Notes: generated from the letters alone by a model not told the origin. DNA of 64,000 nucleotides from an uncultured Bacteroidales bacterium (GCA_902782465.1 CACZNH010000009.1:59062-123061); one strand, 5' to 3'; shown: positions 36,286-45,536, counted from the first letter of the stretch. Numbers and translations: made by a program.

Positions 36286-36347
36286 CGGCGGATTATGGGG
36301 ATTTATTGGATTACAAAAACAATCCCATTAATCAGTATAATCCGCCG
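36286..36347. repeat. Inverted repeat with TAATCC words
   Basis: Perfect 11-bp outer arms CGGCGGATTAT / ATAATCCGCCG (36286-36296 and 36337-36347) enclose inner partly matching GGATTA words. GATTAATGGGATT on the minus strand (36321-36333) is identical to 9372-9384, which ties this repeat to the one beside the GxxExxY gene. Confidence 0.8.
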
Positions 36348-36357
36348 ACAATAAATA

Positions 36358-36433
36358 GTCCACGAATTAACCAAATTTTACGAAATATGGATGGCGGATG
36401 CCTAAATTCGTAAAATTCGATTAATTCGTGGGC
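36358..36433. repeat. Long inverted repeat with GGCATCCGC loop
   Basis: The arms of 27 bp (36358-36384 and 36407-36433) differ at three positions and use CGAATT/AAATTTTACG words. The loop on the minus strand contains GGCATCCGC (36394-36402), within GGC-ATCC-GCC. It ends 18 bases from the stop of the DUF1963 gene. Confidence 0.85.
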
Positions 36434-36451
36434 AAAATTTCGTAGGCTGGT

Positions 36452-37288
36452 TTAGCCGCAGTCCCAAGTGTAGTAGGTGCGTGAGAAGTCGCGGTTTGCG
36501 AGGTCATCGCGGTTGATGAAGATGAAGCCGCTGCCCATGTCGCCCCACATGACAAGTTCACTGCGGTCAACCGTGGAGAATTGGGAGTCCAGTTGGAACA
36601 GGAGCGTGTCATGAAACTGGATGTCGCGGCGCGCTTCCTCTTGCGAATAGACGGGATAGCCGAGCATCTGGTGATGGGGGCGCTTCATGCCCAGGTTTTT
36701 CTCAAAATAGAGGCAATCATCATTATCGAGGTAGGAATACCACATCTTGTCGCTATGGTCCTCGCCCGTGATTTCCTTGACAATCTCAAAGAACAGGTCG
36801 TTGAAATGGCCATCGCTAACGCCCATGGCGGTCTGCTCGGGCACGAAGTCAATGGCGAACTCGCGCTTGACAGGTGTGAGCATCTCGTCAACAGTGTCGT
36901 GAGCGGGCGCGTCAGGATAAGTAGTGTCGCCCTCGATGCTTTCATGGTAAACGATACGGAAACCCTCGCCGTCCTCGTCAAAATTACCCTGACAGCCGTA
37001 CATCTTATCGGGATTGAGGCTGATGAACCACTGCAACATGCCTTGCTCGGGTAGGGGAGCCTGCAGTCCGGCCTGGGCACAGTTGATTTGCATAAGCATC
37101 AGCATGGGATTGCCGTCAGCGTCCGTAGGATATTCCTTATCAGCAGGCCAATAGGGTTTGCCTCCGATTTTACTGTCGGTGATGGCTGGTTGACGTTCCT
37201 CGTTGAGCACAAGACGGTAATGCTCGGTTGACGTGCGCCGTGTAATCTCCTCGGCAATACGCATAGCGCGTTCACTTGCTTGTTCCAT
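36452..37288 (-). CDS. DUF1963 (YwqG-like) protein
   Basis: A 278-residue cytosolic protein of the YwqG/DUF1963 family, whose function is unknown. Typical elements are DSKIGGKPYWPADKEYPTD, LMLMQINCAQAG, GMLQWFISL and the C-terminal LLFQLDS and GDMGSGFIFI. No signal peptide or membrane segment is visible. It lies upstream of the GH29 gene on the other side of a word-built hairpin, but the direction (minus strand, after the GH29 start order) makes it the downstream-most gene of the 36-42 kb minus-strand run. Whether it is co-transcribed is unclear. Confidence 0.82.
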   Translation of the reverse strand: MEQASERAMRIAEEITRRTSTEHYRLVLNEERQPAITDSKIGGKPYWPADKEYPTDADGNPMLMLMQINCAQAGLQAPLPEQGMLQWFISLNPDKMYGCQGNFDEDGEGFRIVYHESIEGDTTYPDAPAHDTVDEMLTPVKREFAIDFVPEQTAMGVSDGHFNDLFFEIVKEITGEDHSDKMWYSYLDNDDCLYFEKNLGMKRPHHQMLGYPVYSQEEARRDIQFHDTLLFQLDSQFSTVDRSELVMWGDMGSGFIFINRDDLANRDFSRTYYTWDCG

Positions 37289-37306
37289 ATTTTTCTCTGT
37301 GTTTTG

Positions 37307-37367
37307 GAAGACAAGAAGGACAAATTTTATTATTTATGAAATAGTCTTTGTTGTCTTTCTTGTCTTC
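37307..37367. repeat. Inverted repeat with GAAGACAAGAA words
   Basis: 37307-37324 and 37347-37367 are near-complementary (18 and 21 bases, differing by one mismatch and a 3-base insertion). It lies between the fucosidase stop and the DUF1963 gene start and belongs to the word-built hairpin class without GGCATCCGC. Confidence 0.65.
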
Positions 37368-38824
37368 TAATCAGTAGTGTAGTAGCCCTCGATGTTGTTG
37401 ATGCAGGGGCAGGCGCGGCTGTCGAGGATGCGGATGCGCCACTCGCTGGCAGTCTTCTCGTGGAAGCGGACGATGCGCTTGTAACCGATGGTCGTCGTCT
37501 CCTCGTCGGCCAACACGGGAACCCACTTGCCGCAGCAGGTCTTGTACTCAATGACAAACTCCTTGACACGTTGTCCCAGGGGGATGTACTCCTGCAGCAT
37601 GATACGATTGAGGGTAATTTCGTCTTTGGTCTTGATGACGATATCGGCAGCGGTGACGCCATCACTGGCAGCCCAATAGGTGTCCCAATCACCGTCACCC
37701 ATCAAGGCGGCGCCAAATTGCTTGTTGCGGGTATCGCTGGCGCTGAACTTGGCACTGGCAAGCAGATTGGTGCCCAATTCGCGGTCCAGACGCTCACGCC
37801 ACTGGCAAATGGTGGCCGAGTCGGTGGGATGAATCAGCCCCTCGCGGTTCACGGGGAAATTGAGCAGGAATGTGCCGTTGTGACCCACGCTGCGGTAGTA
37901 GAGTTCGGTCAAGTCGTCCACACTCTTGACCATCTCGTCCTCGTTTTCATGATAGAACCATCCCGGACGGATGCTGGTGTCGCACTCGCTGGCACACCAG
38001 GCGTCTCCGTCGGCATGGCCCGACTGCAGTTCCTCGTATTGCGGATAGCCAGGATAGACCTCCTTGATGCGCAGGAAGGACCAGTTCGTGGGATTGGCAT
38101 AGCCTTTCTCATTACCCACCCAGCGGCAGCCGGGACCGCCGTCCGAGAAGATAATGGCATCAGGCTGCAAGCGGTTCACAATGCCCCATGCCTTGGGATA
38201 GTTATAGTAAGTGCTGCGGTCAATCTGACGTTTCTCGCTGGCTCCGCCATACCATCCGTCTCCACCGTTGGCTCCGTCAAACCACACCTCAAACACATCG
38301 CCATACTGCGTCATCAGTTCCTCGAGCTGGTTGTAGTAGTAGGTGACATATTCAGGAGTGCCGTAGCTGGCCTGGTGCCTGTCCCACGGCGAGAGGTACA
38401 TGCCCATGCGTATGCCATACTTCTTGCAGGCGTCGGCCAACTCACGCACCACATCGCCCTTGCCGCCACGCCATGGCGAGGCCGCCACGCTGTAATCGGT
38501 GTATTTGCTGGGCCACAGGCAGAAGCCGTCATGATGCTTGCAGGTGAGGATAACGCCTTTCATTCCAGCCTTTACTAGGGTCTGTACCCACTGCTCACAA
38601 TCGAGGCGGGTGGGGTTGAATACCTCAGGTGACGTGTCGCCATAGCCCCACTCCTTGTCGGTAAACGTGTTGGGGCCAAAGTGGATAAAAGCATAGGTTT
38701 CCAGCTGTTGCCATGCCACCTGCTGGGGCGTGGGCACTGGAAAACACGGCTCTGGCGCTTGGCTGTTGTCAGCCATAGCAATCGCCGCAATCCACAGCAA
38801 TATAAATACTATTCTAAATCTCAT
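37367..38824 (-). CDS. Secreted GH29 alpha-L-fucosidase
   Basis: Releases alpha-L-fucose from glycans outside the cytoplasm. It has 485 residues with a signal peptide (MRFRIVFILLWIAAIAMA). Family blocks are TYAFIHFGPNTFTDKEWGYG, GVILTCKHHDGFCLWPSKYT and the nucleophile in FEVWFDGANGGDGW (Asp183). EWFYHEN-like substrate positions appear as RPGWFYHENEDE. The C-terminal 130 residues look like an F5/8-type discoidin module (ARFSASDTRNKQFGAALMGDGDWDTYWAA, key AALMGDGDWDTYW). The EWGYGDTSPEVFNP pattern fits the subfamily acting on alpha-1,3/1,4-fucosides, but I cannot confirm that. It could target mucin or milk glycans. It shows no dockerin. Confidence 0.93.
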   Translation of the reverse strand: MRFRIVFILLWIAAIAMADNSQAPEPCFPVPTPQQVAWQQLETYAFIHFGPNTFTDKEWGYGDTSPEVFNPTRLDCEQWVQTLVKAGMKGVILTCKHHDGFCLWPSKYTDYSVAASPWRGGKGDVVRELADACKKYGIRMGMYLSPWDRHQASYGTPEYVTYYYNQLEELMTQYGDVFEVWFDGANGGDGWYGGASEKRQIDRSTYYNYPKAWGIVNRLQPDAIIFSDGGPGCRWVGNEKGYANPTNWSFLRIKEVYPGYPQYEELQSGHADGDAWCASECDTSIRPGWFYHENEDEMVKSVDDLTELYYRSVGHNGTFLLNFPVNREGLIHPTDSATICQWRERLDRELGTNLLASAKFSASDTRNKQFGAALMGDGDWDTYWAASDGVTAADIVIKTKDEITLNRIMLQEYIPLGQRVKEFVIEYKTCCGKWVPVLADEETTTIGYKRIVRFHEKTASEWRIRILDSRACPCINNIEGYYTTD

Positions 38825-38840
38825 GGGTCCTTTCTATTTA

Positions 38841-38879
38841 TTCAAGTGCTAAAGCAGAGTGACCACTTTAGCACTTGAA
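38841..38879. repeat. Perfect 14-bp inverted repeat
   Basis: TTCAAGTGCTAAAG (38841-38854) and its complement (38866-38879) with an 11-base loop. It lies between the DPP III stop and the GH29 start on the same strand. It may end the DPP III transcript or belong to the hairpin class. Confidence 0.75.
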
Positions 38880-38913
38880 GATGAGTGTGAAGAGAGAATT
38901 GGTGAGTAATAAC

Positions 38914-40914
38914 TTAATGAGTCAGGGGAGAGTAGTCCTGACCGTAGCGCAGCATCTGGTCGATGTAGTTCTCGGTATAAGAAATCTTAACGTCAATGAG
39001 CTTGCCGTTCTTGTCATAGACGGGAGTGTAGATGGGATTGACAAAGCCCTTGTAGGGAGCAATGTTCAGGCCCTCGTAGCGGGAGAGCACTTCCTTGTGG
39101 ATGGCGGGATCAACCTTGACACCGTAAGTCTCCACGAGCAGGCGACCAGCCTCGTAGTCACCCTCGCTCTTGATGCGCTGGATTTCGGCGAGCAACTCAC
39201 CAAACAGGTCACGCAGTTTCACGTAGTCGTTTACCTTGATATAGGTCTTGCCGTCGCGCTTCACATACTCGATGACGTTGTCCTTGAGACCCTTCTGGTA
39301 GCACCACTCGCTGATGAGTTTGCGGTTACGCATGTGGGCCTCCTCGATGTCCTTACCCGGCTCAATGCGGGTCAGCTGTGTCATCAGACCGTTCATGATG
39401 TACTTGTAGTACTCAGCCTTGTAGGTGTCCTTATCCTTGAAGATACCCAATTCGATGAGCTTGGGGTCTGCAAGATAATAGAGGGCGAACAGGTCGGCGC
39501 GTGCCTCCTCGAGGGTTGCACCGTGAGCCTTGAGGGCATCCTGGTCAACACCGGGAAGCAATTGTCCGGAAGCATGACCGAGGCACTCATGCAGGTCGGT
39601 GTGCAGGTTGTCGGCGAGTGCGAGATACTTCTTCATCAACTCGACCTCGACATCGCTGTAGGCAAACTCCTCGTTAAAGCCGGTACCGGCAGCTACTTTA
39701 TTATAGGCATCGGTGATGTTGTCGATGGAAACCGACTTGGAGCCGTGAGCGGCACGAATCCAGTTGCTGTTGGGCAGGTTGATGCCGATGGGCGTCGAGG
39801 GATAGCTGTCACCGGCCAGGATAGCGGCGTTGATAACCTTGGCGCTCACACCTTTCACGTTTTTCTTCTTGAAGCGGTTATCAACAGGTGAATTGCTCTC
39901 GAAGTACTGTGCATTCTCGCTGATGAGTTTGGAGCGGTAGGAGGCAGCCTTGTCCTTAAAGTTGACCATACCCTCCCATGAGCCGGTCATGCCCAGGGGG
40001 TCACCATAGCTCTCAATGAAACCGTTGATGAAATCGACTTCGCTCTTGGTCTCCTCGGCCCACATGATGCTGTAGTCGTCAAAGGTCTTGAGCGAACCGG
40101 TCTGGTAGAACTTGATGAGCTCGTTGATATAGGCACGCTGGCCCTCGTTCTCGGCAACGGTAGCTGCCTTCTGGAGCCAATAGACAATCTTCTCAATGGC
40201 TTTGCTATAGAGGCCGCCCACCTTGTAAGGCTCCTCGACAATCTTGCCGTTCTTTTTCACCACCTTGCAGTTCAGGCCCCAAGAGATGGGGGTGAGGTCG
40301 GTGGTGTCCTTGAGGTTGTTGTAGAAGTCCTCAACTTCCTTCTGGGTCACTCCCTCGTACATGTTGCAAGCCGAGGTAAGAATCAAGTCCTCACCATCAG
40401 CCTGGTTCACGCGCTTAGCCATGAAATCGGGATCAAAGATGACGCGGTCGAGCACCTTCTTCTCGGCAGCACGTTTCTCGGCACCGGGCAGGGCGGCAAA
40501 CTGCTTGTCAAAGAAATCCTTGGAGAATTCGGGCACAAACTTGTCCATCGAGTAGTGATGATGGATACCGTTGCCGAACCACACCTGCTTCAAGTACTTC
40601 TCAAAGGCCTGGAAGTTCTTGTCGTCCTTCTTGCCCTTGTAGTTGCGGTAGATGTCCTCGAGGGTTGTGCGGACCATGAGGTTGTACTTGCAATTCTGGT
40701 CAAACAGGATGTCACGGCCATTGAGTGCAGCCTCGGTGAGGTAATAAACCAGCTCCTTCTGCTGGAGCGAGAGGTCCTCAAAGCCGGGCACCTGGTAACG
40801 CAGCACCTCGATGTCGGCAAAACGGTCAACCGAGTAATTGAAATCTGTATTCTGTGCCATTGCGGTCATAGACAATGCCGCGGTTGCCATAGCGGCTATA
40901 ATCGTTTTCTTCAT
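38914..40914 (-). CDS. Secreted dipeptidyl-peptidase III (M49)
   Basis: A zinc exopeptidase that removes dipeptides from the N-terminus of oligopeptides. It has 666 residues with a signal peptide (MKKTIIAAMATAALSMTAMA). The M49 hallmark HEXXGH is present as HECLGH (His442, Glu443, His447) within LHTDLHECLGHASGQ, and the second motif EECR(A)E/D appears as EEARADLFALYY. A periplasmic or surface location fits Bacteroidetes DPP III. The lipoprotein gene 18 bases upstream on the same strand is probably co-transcribed. Together with the C1B and S8 enzymes it suggests active extracellular peptide use. Confidence 0.93.
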   Translation of the reverse strand: MKKTIIAAMATAALSMTAMAQNTDFNYSVDRFADIEVLRYQVPGFEDLSLQQKELVYYLTEAALNGRDILFDQNCKYNLMVRTTLEDIYRNYKGKKDDKNFQAFEKYLKQVWFGNGIHHHYSMDKFVPEFSKDFFDKQFAALPGAEKRAAEKKVLDRVIFDPDFMAKRVNQADGEDLILTSACNMYEGVTQKEVEDFYNNLKDTTDLTPISWGLNCKVVKKNGKIVEEPYKVGGLYSKAIEKIVYWLQKAATVAENEGQRAYINELIKFYQTGSLKTFDDYSIMWAEETKSEVDFINGFIESYGDPLGMTGSWEGMVNFKDKAASYRSKLISENAQYFESNSPVDNRFKKKNVKGVSAKVINAAILAGDSYPSTPIGINLPNSNWIRAAHGSKSVSIDNITDAYNKVAAGTGFNEEFAYSDVEVELMKKYLALADNLHTDLHECLGHASGQLLPGVDQDALKAHGATLEEARADLFALYYLADPKLIELGIFKDKDTYKAEYYKYIMNGLMTQLTRIEPGKDIEEAHMRNRKLISEWCYQKGLKDNVIEYVKRDGKTYIKVNDYVKLRDLFGELLAEIQRIKSEGDYEAGRLLVETYGVKVDPAIHKEVLSRYEGLNIAPYKGFVNPIYTPVYDKNGKLIDVKISYTENYIDQMLRYGQDYSPLTH

Positions 40915-40932
40915 TTTTCTAATCCTTTAATA

Positions 40933-41403
40933 TCATTTACCGTTGGCGCCGTGGTAGGTAATCTTGTTCTGGTTCATGATGGTGAGTTCCTCACTGCCCG
41001 GAGTCGACTTAATGACACAAACCTGGCCATCAGGACCCTTCATCAGATAGTTGTCCTTTTGCATGACGCACTTCCTGGTCTTCACCTCCTGGTCAGGCTT
41101 GCTTGCCTTGCTTGCACCAGGCTTCCACAACGAGAGACGGAAATTTCCGTCTGCAAGGTTCTCAAGGCGAACCTGATAGTCATCGGTATTGAATTCTGCA
41201 ACAGTGTGGTCCTTGCCGTCAGGCGTCGGCTCGGCTTTCTTGACGTCAATATTCGGTCTCTTGCCAGTCGTGTCCATCAACTGTTCGACCTCGGACTTGT
41301 TTTCGGAAGCCTTTTCACCTTCTGCATTCTTGGCGGGTTTTTCATTACATGCGGTCATGGCCATCATAGCCACAGCAGCAAAAAGAATAAAAAATTTCTT
41401 CAT
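40933..41403 (-). CDS. Lipoprotein of unknown function
   Basis: A 156-residue protein. MKKFFILFAAVAMMAMTAC is a lipoprotein signal with Cys19, followed by a charged linker rich in E and K (NEKPAKNAEGEKASENKSEVE). The rest, including DDYQVRLENLADGNFRLSLWK and KGPDGQVCVIKSTPG, looks beta-rich. I recognise no family. It is 18 bases upstream of DPP III, so the two are probably co-transcribed; it might be an accessory of that peptidase or simply an envelope protein. Confidence 0.75.
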   Translation of the reverse strand: MKKFFILFAAVAMMAMTACNEKPAKNAEGEKASENKSEVEQLMDTTGKRPNIDVKKAEPTPDGKDHTVAEFNTDDYQVRLENLADGNFRLSLWKPGASKASKPDQEVKTRKCVMQKDNYLMKGPDGQVCVIKSTPGSEELTIMNQNKITYHGANGK

Positions 41404-41459
41404 TGTCTTTTAATTGTTAATTTATTAAGTTGTTAGTATTGAGTTCGATGGGTATAGTC

Positions 41460-42647
41460 TTATTCCACATACAGCACCAAACCCTTCAGGTACTCGCCCT
41501 CAGGGTGGTAGATGTTGATGGGATGGTCGGCGGGCTGGGTGAGCTGGTGCAGGATGCGCACCTTGCGGCGCGTTTGGGCAGCTGCACTGAACACCGCCAG
41601 ACGGAATTGTTCCTTGTTCACTGCCTGAGAGCAGGAGAAGGTAAACAGGATACTGCCATGAGGCATTTTTTCCAGCGCCTTGGCATTCAGGCGACGATAT
41701 CCGACCAGCGCATTACGCAAAGCCGTCTTGTGCTTGGCAAAGGCAGGCGGATCAAGGATGACCAGGTCATAGACATCCTTCTCCATATTGTCAAGGAACT
41801 TGAAGGCATCCTCGGCAAAGGATTTGTGGCGACCGTCCTCGGGAGCGAAATTCAGCGCCACATTGTCATCGGTCAAACGCACCGCCTTGGCCGAACTGTC
41901 TACCGAGTGAACAAACTCGGCACCGCCGCGCAGAGCATAAACCGAGAAACCGCCAGTGTAGCAGAACATATTCAGCACTCGTCTTCCACTGCTGTAACGC
42001 TCCAGCAGACGACGGTTTTCGCGCTGGTCCACAAAGAAGCCTGTCTTCTGGCCCTTGAGCCAATCGACATGGAAACGCAGGCCGTTTTCCAGGGCCTCGT
42101 CAGTCTCCATACGCCCGATGATGTAATCGTTCATCGGGTCAAGTTGTGCTTTGTAGGGCAGGGTGGTCTCGCTCTTGTAATATACGTTGCGCACTGTGCC
42201 ACCAGGCAGTTTGGTCAGCGCTTTAGCGATAATGTCACGGGCAAAATGCATTCCGGGCGAATGAGCCTGCATCACTGCTGTAGGGCCATAGATGTCCACC
42301 ACCAGGCCAGGCAGGAAATCACCCTCGCCATGAACCAGGCGGTAAGCGTTATTGTCCTCACGTTGCAGGCCCAAGGCTTGACGCATGCGATAGGCATCGT
42401 TGAGGCGCTGCTCATAGAAAGCCTCATCGATGGCGGTGTCGTCAAAGGTGAGCATTCTCACAGCAATGCTCCCGATTTGGGAGTGACCGTTACCAATGAG
42501 CGTGCCATCGTGGGCATAGACGGTCACCAGGTCGCCTTCCTCAATGGTATCGTCGGCCGCCGCAATGGCCCCCGAGAACACCCAAGGATGAAAGCGCTGC
42601 AACGACTCCTCCTTGCCCCGCTTGAGAGTTACGGTTTTATAGGTCAT
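41460..42647 (-). CDS. rlmI: Class I rRNA methyltransferase (RlmI-like)
   Basis: Probably methylates a cytosine in 23S rRNA (m5C1962 in E. coli). It has 395 residues. An N-terminal PUA-like domain contains RGKEESLQRFHPWVFSGAI and GNGHSQIGSIAVRM. The middle holds VDWLKGQKTGFFVDQRENR. The SAM-binding site is RRVLNMFCYTGGFSVYALRGGA and the catalytic motif IV is YDLVILDPPAFAKHK. A final Cys region reads LFTFSCSQ. It is cytosolic, single on the minus strand, and stands 120 bases beyond the rseP stop across a long inverted repeat. Confidence 0.9.
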   Translation of the reverse strand: MTYKTVTLKRGKEESLQRFHPWVFSGAIAAADDTIEEGDLVTVYAHDGTLIGNGHSQIGSIAVRMLTFDDTAIDEAFYEQRLNDAYRMRQALGLQREDNNAYRLVHGEGDFLPGLVVDIYGPTAVMQAHSPGMHFARDIIAKALTKLPGGTVRNVYYKSETTLPYKAQLDPMNDYIIGRMETDEALENGLRFHVDWLKGQKTGFFVDQRENRRLLERYSSGRRVLNMFCYTGGFSVYALRGGAEFVHSVDSSAKAVRLTDDNVALNFAPEDGRHKSFAEDAFKFLDNMEKDVYDLVILDPPAFAKHKTALRNALVGYRRLNAKALEKMPHGSILFTFSCSQAVNKEQFRLAVFSAAAQTRRKVRILHQLTQPADHPINIYHPEGEYLKGLVLYVE

Positions 42648-42654
42648 GTCTTCT

Positions 42655-42761
42655 AAGTTTTTAGTTTTAAGTATTTAGTTTTAAGTACAATTACTATCGC
42701 CCAAAGAATGTAGAGCATACGGTATTATTACTTAAAACTGACAACTTAAAACTGACAACTT
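42655..42761. repeat. Long inverted repeat with AGTTTTAAGTA words
   Basis: The arms of 33 bp (42655-42687 and 42729-42761) differ at five positions. Each arm holds two copies of AGTTTTAAGT. The 41-base loop lacks GGCATCCGC. It fills nearly the whole gap between the rlmI start and the rseP stop. Confidence 0.8.
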
Positions 42762-42767
42762 TAATAG

Positions 42768-44183
42768 TTATTTAATGAAAAATCTATAGATGTCGTTCAT
42801 ATTAGCATACAGCAACAATGCAATCAACAGGGCCATGCCAACGGTCTGAGCCCGCTCCAGGAATTTAAGGCTTGGCTTACGGCGAGTGATGATTTCATAG
42901 AGCAGGAACAACACGTGGCCACCGTCCAGCGCAGGAATGGGCAACACGTTCATCACGGCAAGGATGACCGAAATGAATGCGGTGATATTCCAGAAGTCGA
43001 GCCAGTTCCAAGTCGAAGGGAAGATGCTGCCGATGGTGCCGAAACCACCTACACTCTGTGCACCCTGAGGGGTGAAAATGAGCTTCAGTTGCTTCACATA
43101 GGTCACCAGTTTGCTCCAGCCCATCTCGATGCCGCGAGGTATCGATTGGAAGATGTTATAGTGCTTTACTGTCGTGTTGTAGATCTTGGTCGGGTCTGTC
43201 AACAGGATTCCCAACTTTCCGTCATTGTCGATAGGCACATCGGCAACAGTCAGGGTCTGTCCGTCGCGCAGATATTGGAGCGTGACGTTTTTGCCCTTAT
43301 TATTTACCAACTCGGCAGTAAACTCAGTATAGGTAGGCGTTGGAACACCATTCACAGCCATTAGGCGGTCGCCCTCTTTCAGGCCCGCTTTTTCAGCACC
43401 CATGCGTGGCTGTGTCTGCGAAATGACCACAGGGAGCCTGTAAGCAATGAAATCCTGTCCGGCCTCTGCATCTTTGTTGGCTTGGAAAATGAAGTCCTTG
43501 GGCAATGTGATAGCCACAGTATCCTTGTGGTTGCGCAGCACAGTCACCGTTTTGGCGGTGAGCATGGCATTCAAGTCCTCGCTGTTGTAGTAGGTCAGCT
43601 TTTTACCATCGGCGGTCAAGGGGATATCACCATCGACAAATCCCACCTTGTGGGCACTGTCACAATACTCCATACCCTCGGTGGCATCAGTGAAATTGAT
43701 GTACCGTTCGCCAACGGCATAGACGATTCCGGCATAGATAATCATGGCCAACAGCAAGTTGAACAGAACGCCACCCAACATAATCAACAGGCGCTGCCAC
43801 GCAGGCTTGCTGCGGAACTCATAAGGTTTAGCAGGCTGTTTCATGGCCTCGGTGTTCATCGACTCGTCAATCATGCCGGCTATAGAACAGTAACCGCCCA
43901 ATGGCAGCCAGCCGACGCCATACTCCGTGGCTCGCCACGACCTCTTATTCTCAGTGGGGTCATTTTCTCCTGCCACGGCCATCTCATTGCCGTGAGAGAA
44001 CCATTTGAGGTATTTACCCGGTTTCCACTTGACAATGGTTAACCAAGGATTAAAGAAGAGGTAAAATTTCTCTACCCACACGCCAAACAAGCGGGAAAAA
44101 CAGTAGTGTCCAAACTCATGAATCATCACCAGGATGCCCAGAGCCAGAATCAGTTCAAGCGTTTTAATCAGTGTTGCACTCAT
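42768..44183 (-). CDS. rseP: RseP-type site-2 intramembrane metalloprotease
   Basis: Cleaves membrane-bound substrates such as anti-sigma factors inside the inner membrane. It has 471 residues. The zinc site is MIHEFGHYCFSRLFG (His22, Glu23, His26) in the first transmembrane segment. A PDZ-like region follows (RMGAEKAGLKEGDRLMAVNG). The second zinc motif is NVLPIPALDGGHVLFLL in a later segment. Several hydrophobic stretches near the start (12-35), 130-150 and 395-460 fit a four-TM topology. The gene follows dxr by 29 bases; the dxr-rseP pairing is common in Bacteroidetes. Confidence 0.95.
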   Translation of the reverse strand: MSATLIKTLELILALGILVMIHEFGHYCFSRLFGVWVEKFYLFFNPWLTIVKWKPGKYLKWFSHGNEMAVAGENDPTENKRSWRATEYGVGWLPLGGYCSIAGMIDESMNTEAMKQPAKPYEFRSKPAWQRLLIMLGGVLFNLLLAMIIYAGIVYAVGERYINFTDATEGMEYCDSAHKVGFVDGDIPLTADGKKLTYYNSEDLNAMLTAKTVTVLRNHKDTVAITLPKDFIFQANKDAEAGQDFIAYRLPVVISQTQPRMGAEKAGLKEGDRLMAVNGVPTPTYTEFTAELVNNKGKNVTLQYLRDGQTLTVADVPIDNDGKLGILLTDPTKIYNTTVKHYNIFQSIPRGIEMGWSKLVTYVKQLKLIFTPQGAQSVGGFGTIGSIFPSTWNWLDFWNITAFISVILAVMNVLPIPALDGGHVLFLLYEIITRRKPSLKFLERAQTVGMALLIALLLYANMNDIYRFFIK

Positions 44184-44212
44184 TATATTTATGTGTCAGT
44201 ATTTTGCGTATT

Positions 44213-45376
44213 TCAGGAATTGATTAATGCAGTAGCACGTGCTCGTGCATCGGCATTGGAAGCCACATAGTCGTCATAGATCGGGTGTTCGACATGCGGT
44301 GACAGTTCCATCGTTTTCTCTATGATTCTATAAATGTCAGTAAACCGGATTTTATCCTGCAAGAATGATGCCACAGCAATCTCGTTGGCGGCATTCATCA
44401 CACAGGGCGCGGTGCCACCTGTTCGAGCAGCTGCATAAGCGGTACCCAGCAGCGGGAACTTCTCAAAGTCAGGACGTTCAAACGTCAGCATTGCCATATC
44501 CTCAAGAGTCATCTTGCGGCAATCACTTGCCAGGCGGCGGTCAGGCAGACCCAGAGCGTAGCGGATGGGCAGGTGCATATCGGGCAGGCCCAACTGAGCC
44601 TTGACCGAACCGTCCTTGAAGGCGACCATCGAGTGGATGATGCTCTGCGGATGGACGAGAATTTCAATGTCATCGGGCATCACGCCAAACAACCAGCGCG
44701 CCTCGATCATCTCAAAGCCCTTGTTCATCATCGTTGCCGAGTCGATGGTGATTTTGGCACCCATCGACCAGTTGGGATGCTTCAATGCGTCGGCTGCAGT
44801 TACCGTCTCGAGCTGTTCCTTGGGCAGCGTGCGGAACGGGCCACCCGACGCTGTAAGCAGTAACTTCTCGATATCCTCGTGGCGCTCGCCGACCAGGCAC
44901 TGGTAAAAAGCACCATGCTCGCTGTCAACAGGATAGAGCACACTGTCAGAGTCTCTCAAGAGGCCGTCTATCAATTCACCGGCAACCACCAGTGTCTCCT
45001 TATTGGCCAGGGCAATGCGTTTGCCCGCTCCGATGGCGGCAATCGTCGATTCCAATCCGCTGTAGCCCACCATAGCAGTCACCACGGTGTCAATCTCGGG
45101 AGCTGTAACAGCCTGAGCAATGGCTGCGCTACCGGTAGCCACCTCGATACCCGTGTCTTCAAGGGCATCCTTAACGTACTCATAGTACTGCTCATCGGCA
45201 ATAATTACCATCTTGGGACGCATCAGCCTCGCCTGAGCAATCAACAGGTCGGCACTGCTACGGGCTACGAGCAGCCAAGCATTGAAAAGGTTGGGGTATT
45301 CAGCAATGATGTCAAGCGTCTGCTTGCCAATCGATCCCGTGCTCCCCAGCACAGCAATATTTCGTTTCTGGTTCAT
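44213..45376 (-). CDS. dxr: 1-deoxy-D-xylulose-5-phosphate reductoisomerase
   Basis: Second step of the MEP isoprenoid pathway: DXP to 2-C-methyl-D-erythritol 4-phosphate with NADPH; cytosolic. I start at the ATG at 45376 (MNQKRNIAVLGSTGSIG), giving 387 residues. An ATG at 45385 is also possible but would be nearly leaderless, and the longest frame begins upstream of the promoter. Blocks are the NADPH loop LGSTGSIGKQTLDII, ANKETLVVAGELI, PVDSEHGAFYQCL (metal ligands D and E), LTASGGPF and HPNWSMGAKITIDSATMMNKG. It forms an operon with rseP. Confidence 0.95.
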   Translation of the reverse strand: MNQKRNIAVLGSTGSIGKQTLDIIAEYPNLFNAWLLVARSSADLLIAQARLMRPKMVIIADEQYYEYVKDALEDTGIEVATGSAAIAQAVTAPEIDTVVTAMVGYSGLESTIAAIGAGKRIALANKETLVVAGELIDGLLRDSDSVLYPVDSEHGAFYQCLVGERHEDIEKLLLTASGGPFRTLPKEQLETVTAADALKHPNWSMGAKITIDSATMMNKGFEMIEARWLFGVMPDDIEILVHPQSIIHSMVAFKDGSVKAQLGLPDMHLPIRYALGLPDRRLASDCRKMTLEDMAMLTFERPDFEKFPLLGTAYAAARTGGTAPCVMNAANEIAVASFLQDKIRFTDIYRIIEKTMELSPHVEHPIYDDYVASNADARARATALINS

Positions 45377-45393
45377 TCTTTCCATCAAAACTG

Positions 45394-45401
45394 CAAAGAT
45401 A
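45394..45401 (-). promoter_or_regulatory. -7 element of the dxr-rseP operon
   Basis: Minus-strand TATCTTTG matches TAnnTTTG, 17 bases before the chosen dxr start. Confidence 0.6.
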
Positions 45402-45528
45402 CATAAATCGCGCGAAATGCAAAATGAAAATCTCGTTTTTATTTTCTTCAGCCTATAATGTGTTACATCAGCACAACCCGCTTGCACAAAAACTCCAAAT
45501 CATCAATGATTATGTGGAAAAAAAGTGC

Positions 45529-45536
45529 TACCTTTG
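45529..45536 (+). promoter_or_regulatory. -7 element of lepA
   Basis: TACCTTTG matches TAnnTTTG and lies 43 bases before the lepA ATG. It is divergent from the dxr promoter, with about 127 bases between. Confidence 0.62.

Larger units (their letters stand above)
36109..36451. other. 343-bp intergenic region with terminator and two inverted repeats
   Basis: After nrdJ come about 120 bases with no feature I recognise, then a terminator (36233-36273) and two adjacent word-built inverted repeats (36286-36347 and 36358-36433). Nothing codes here. Confidence 0.65.
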
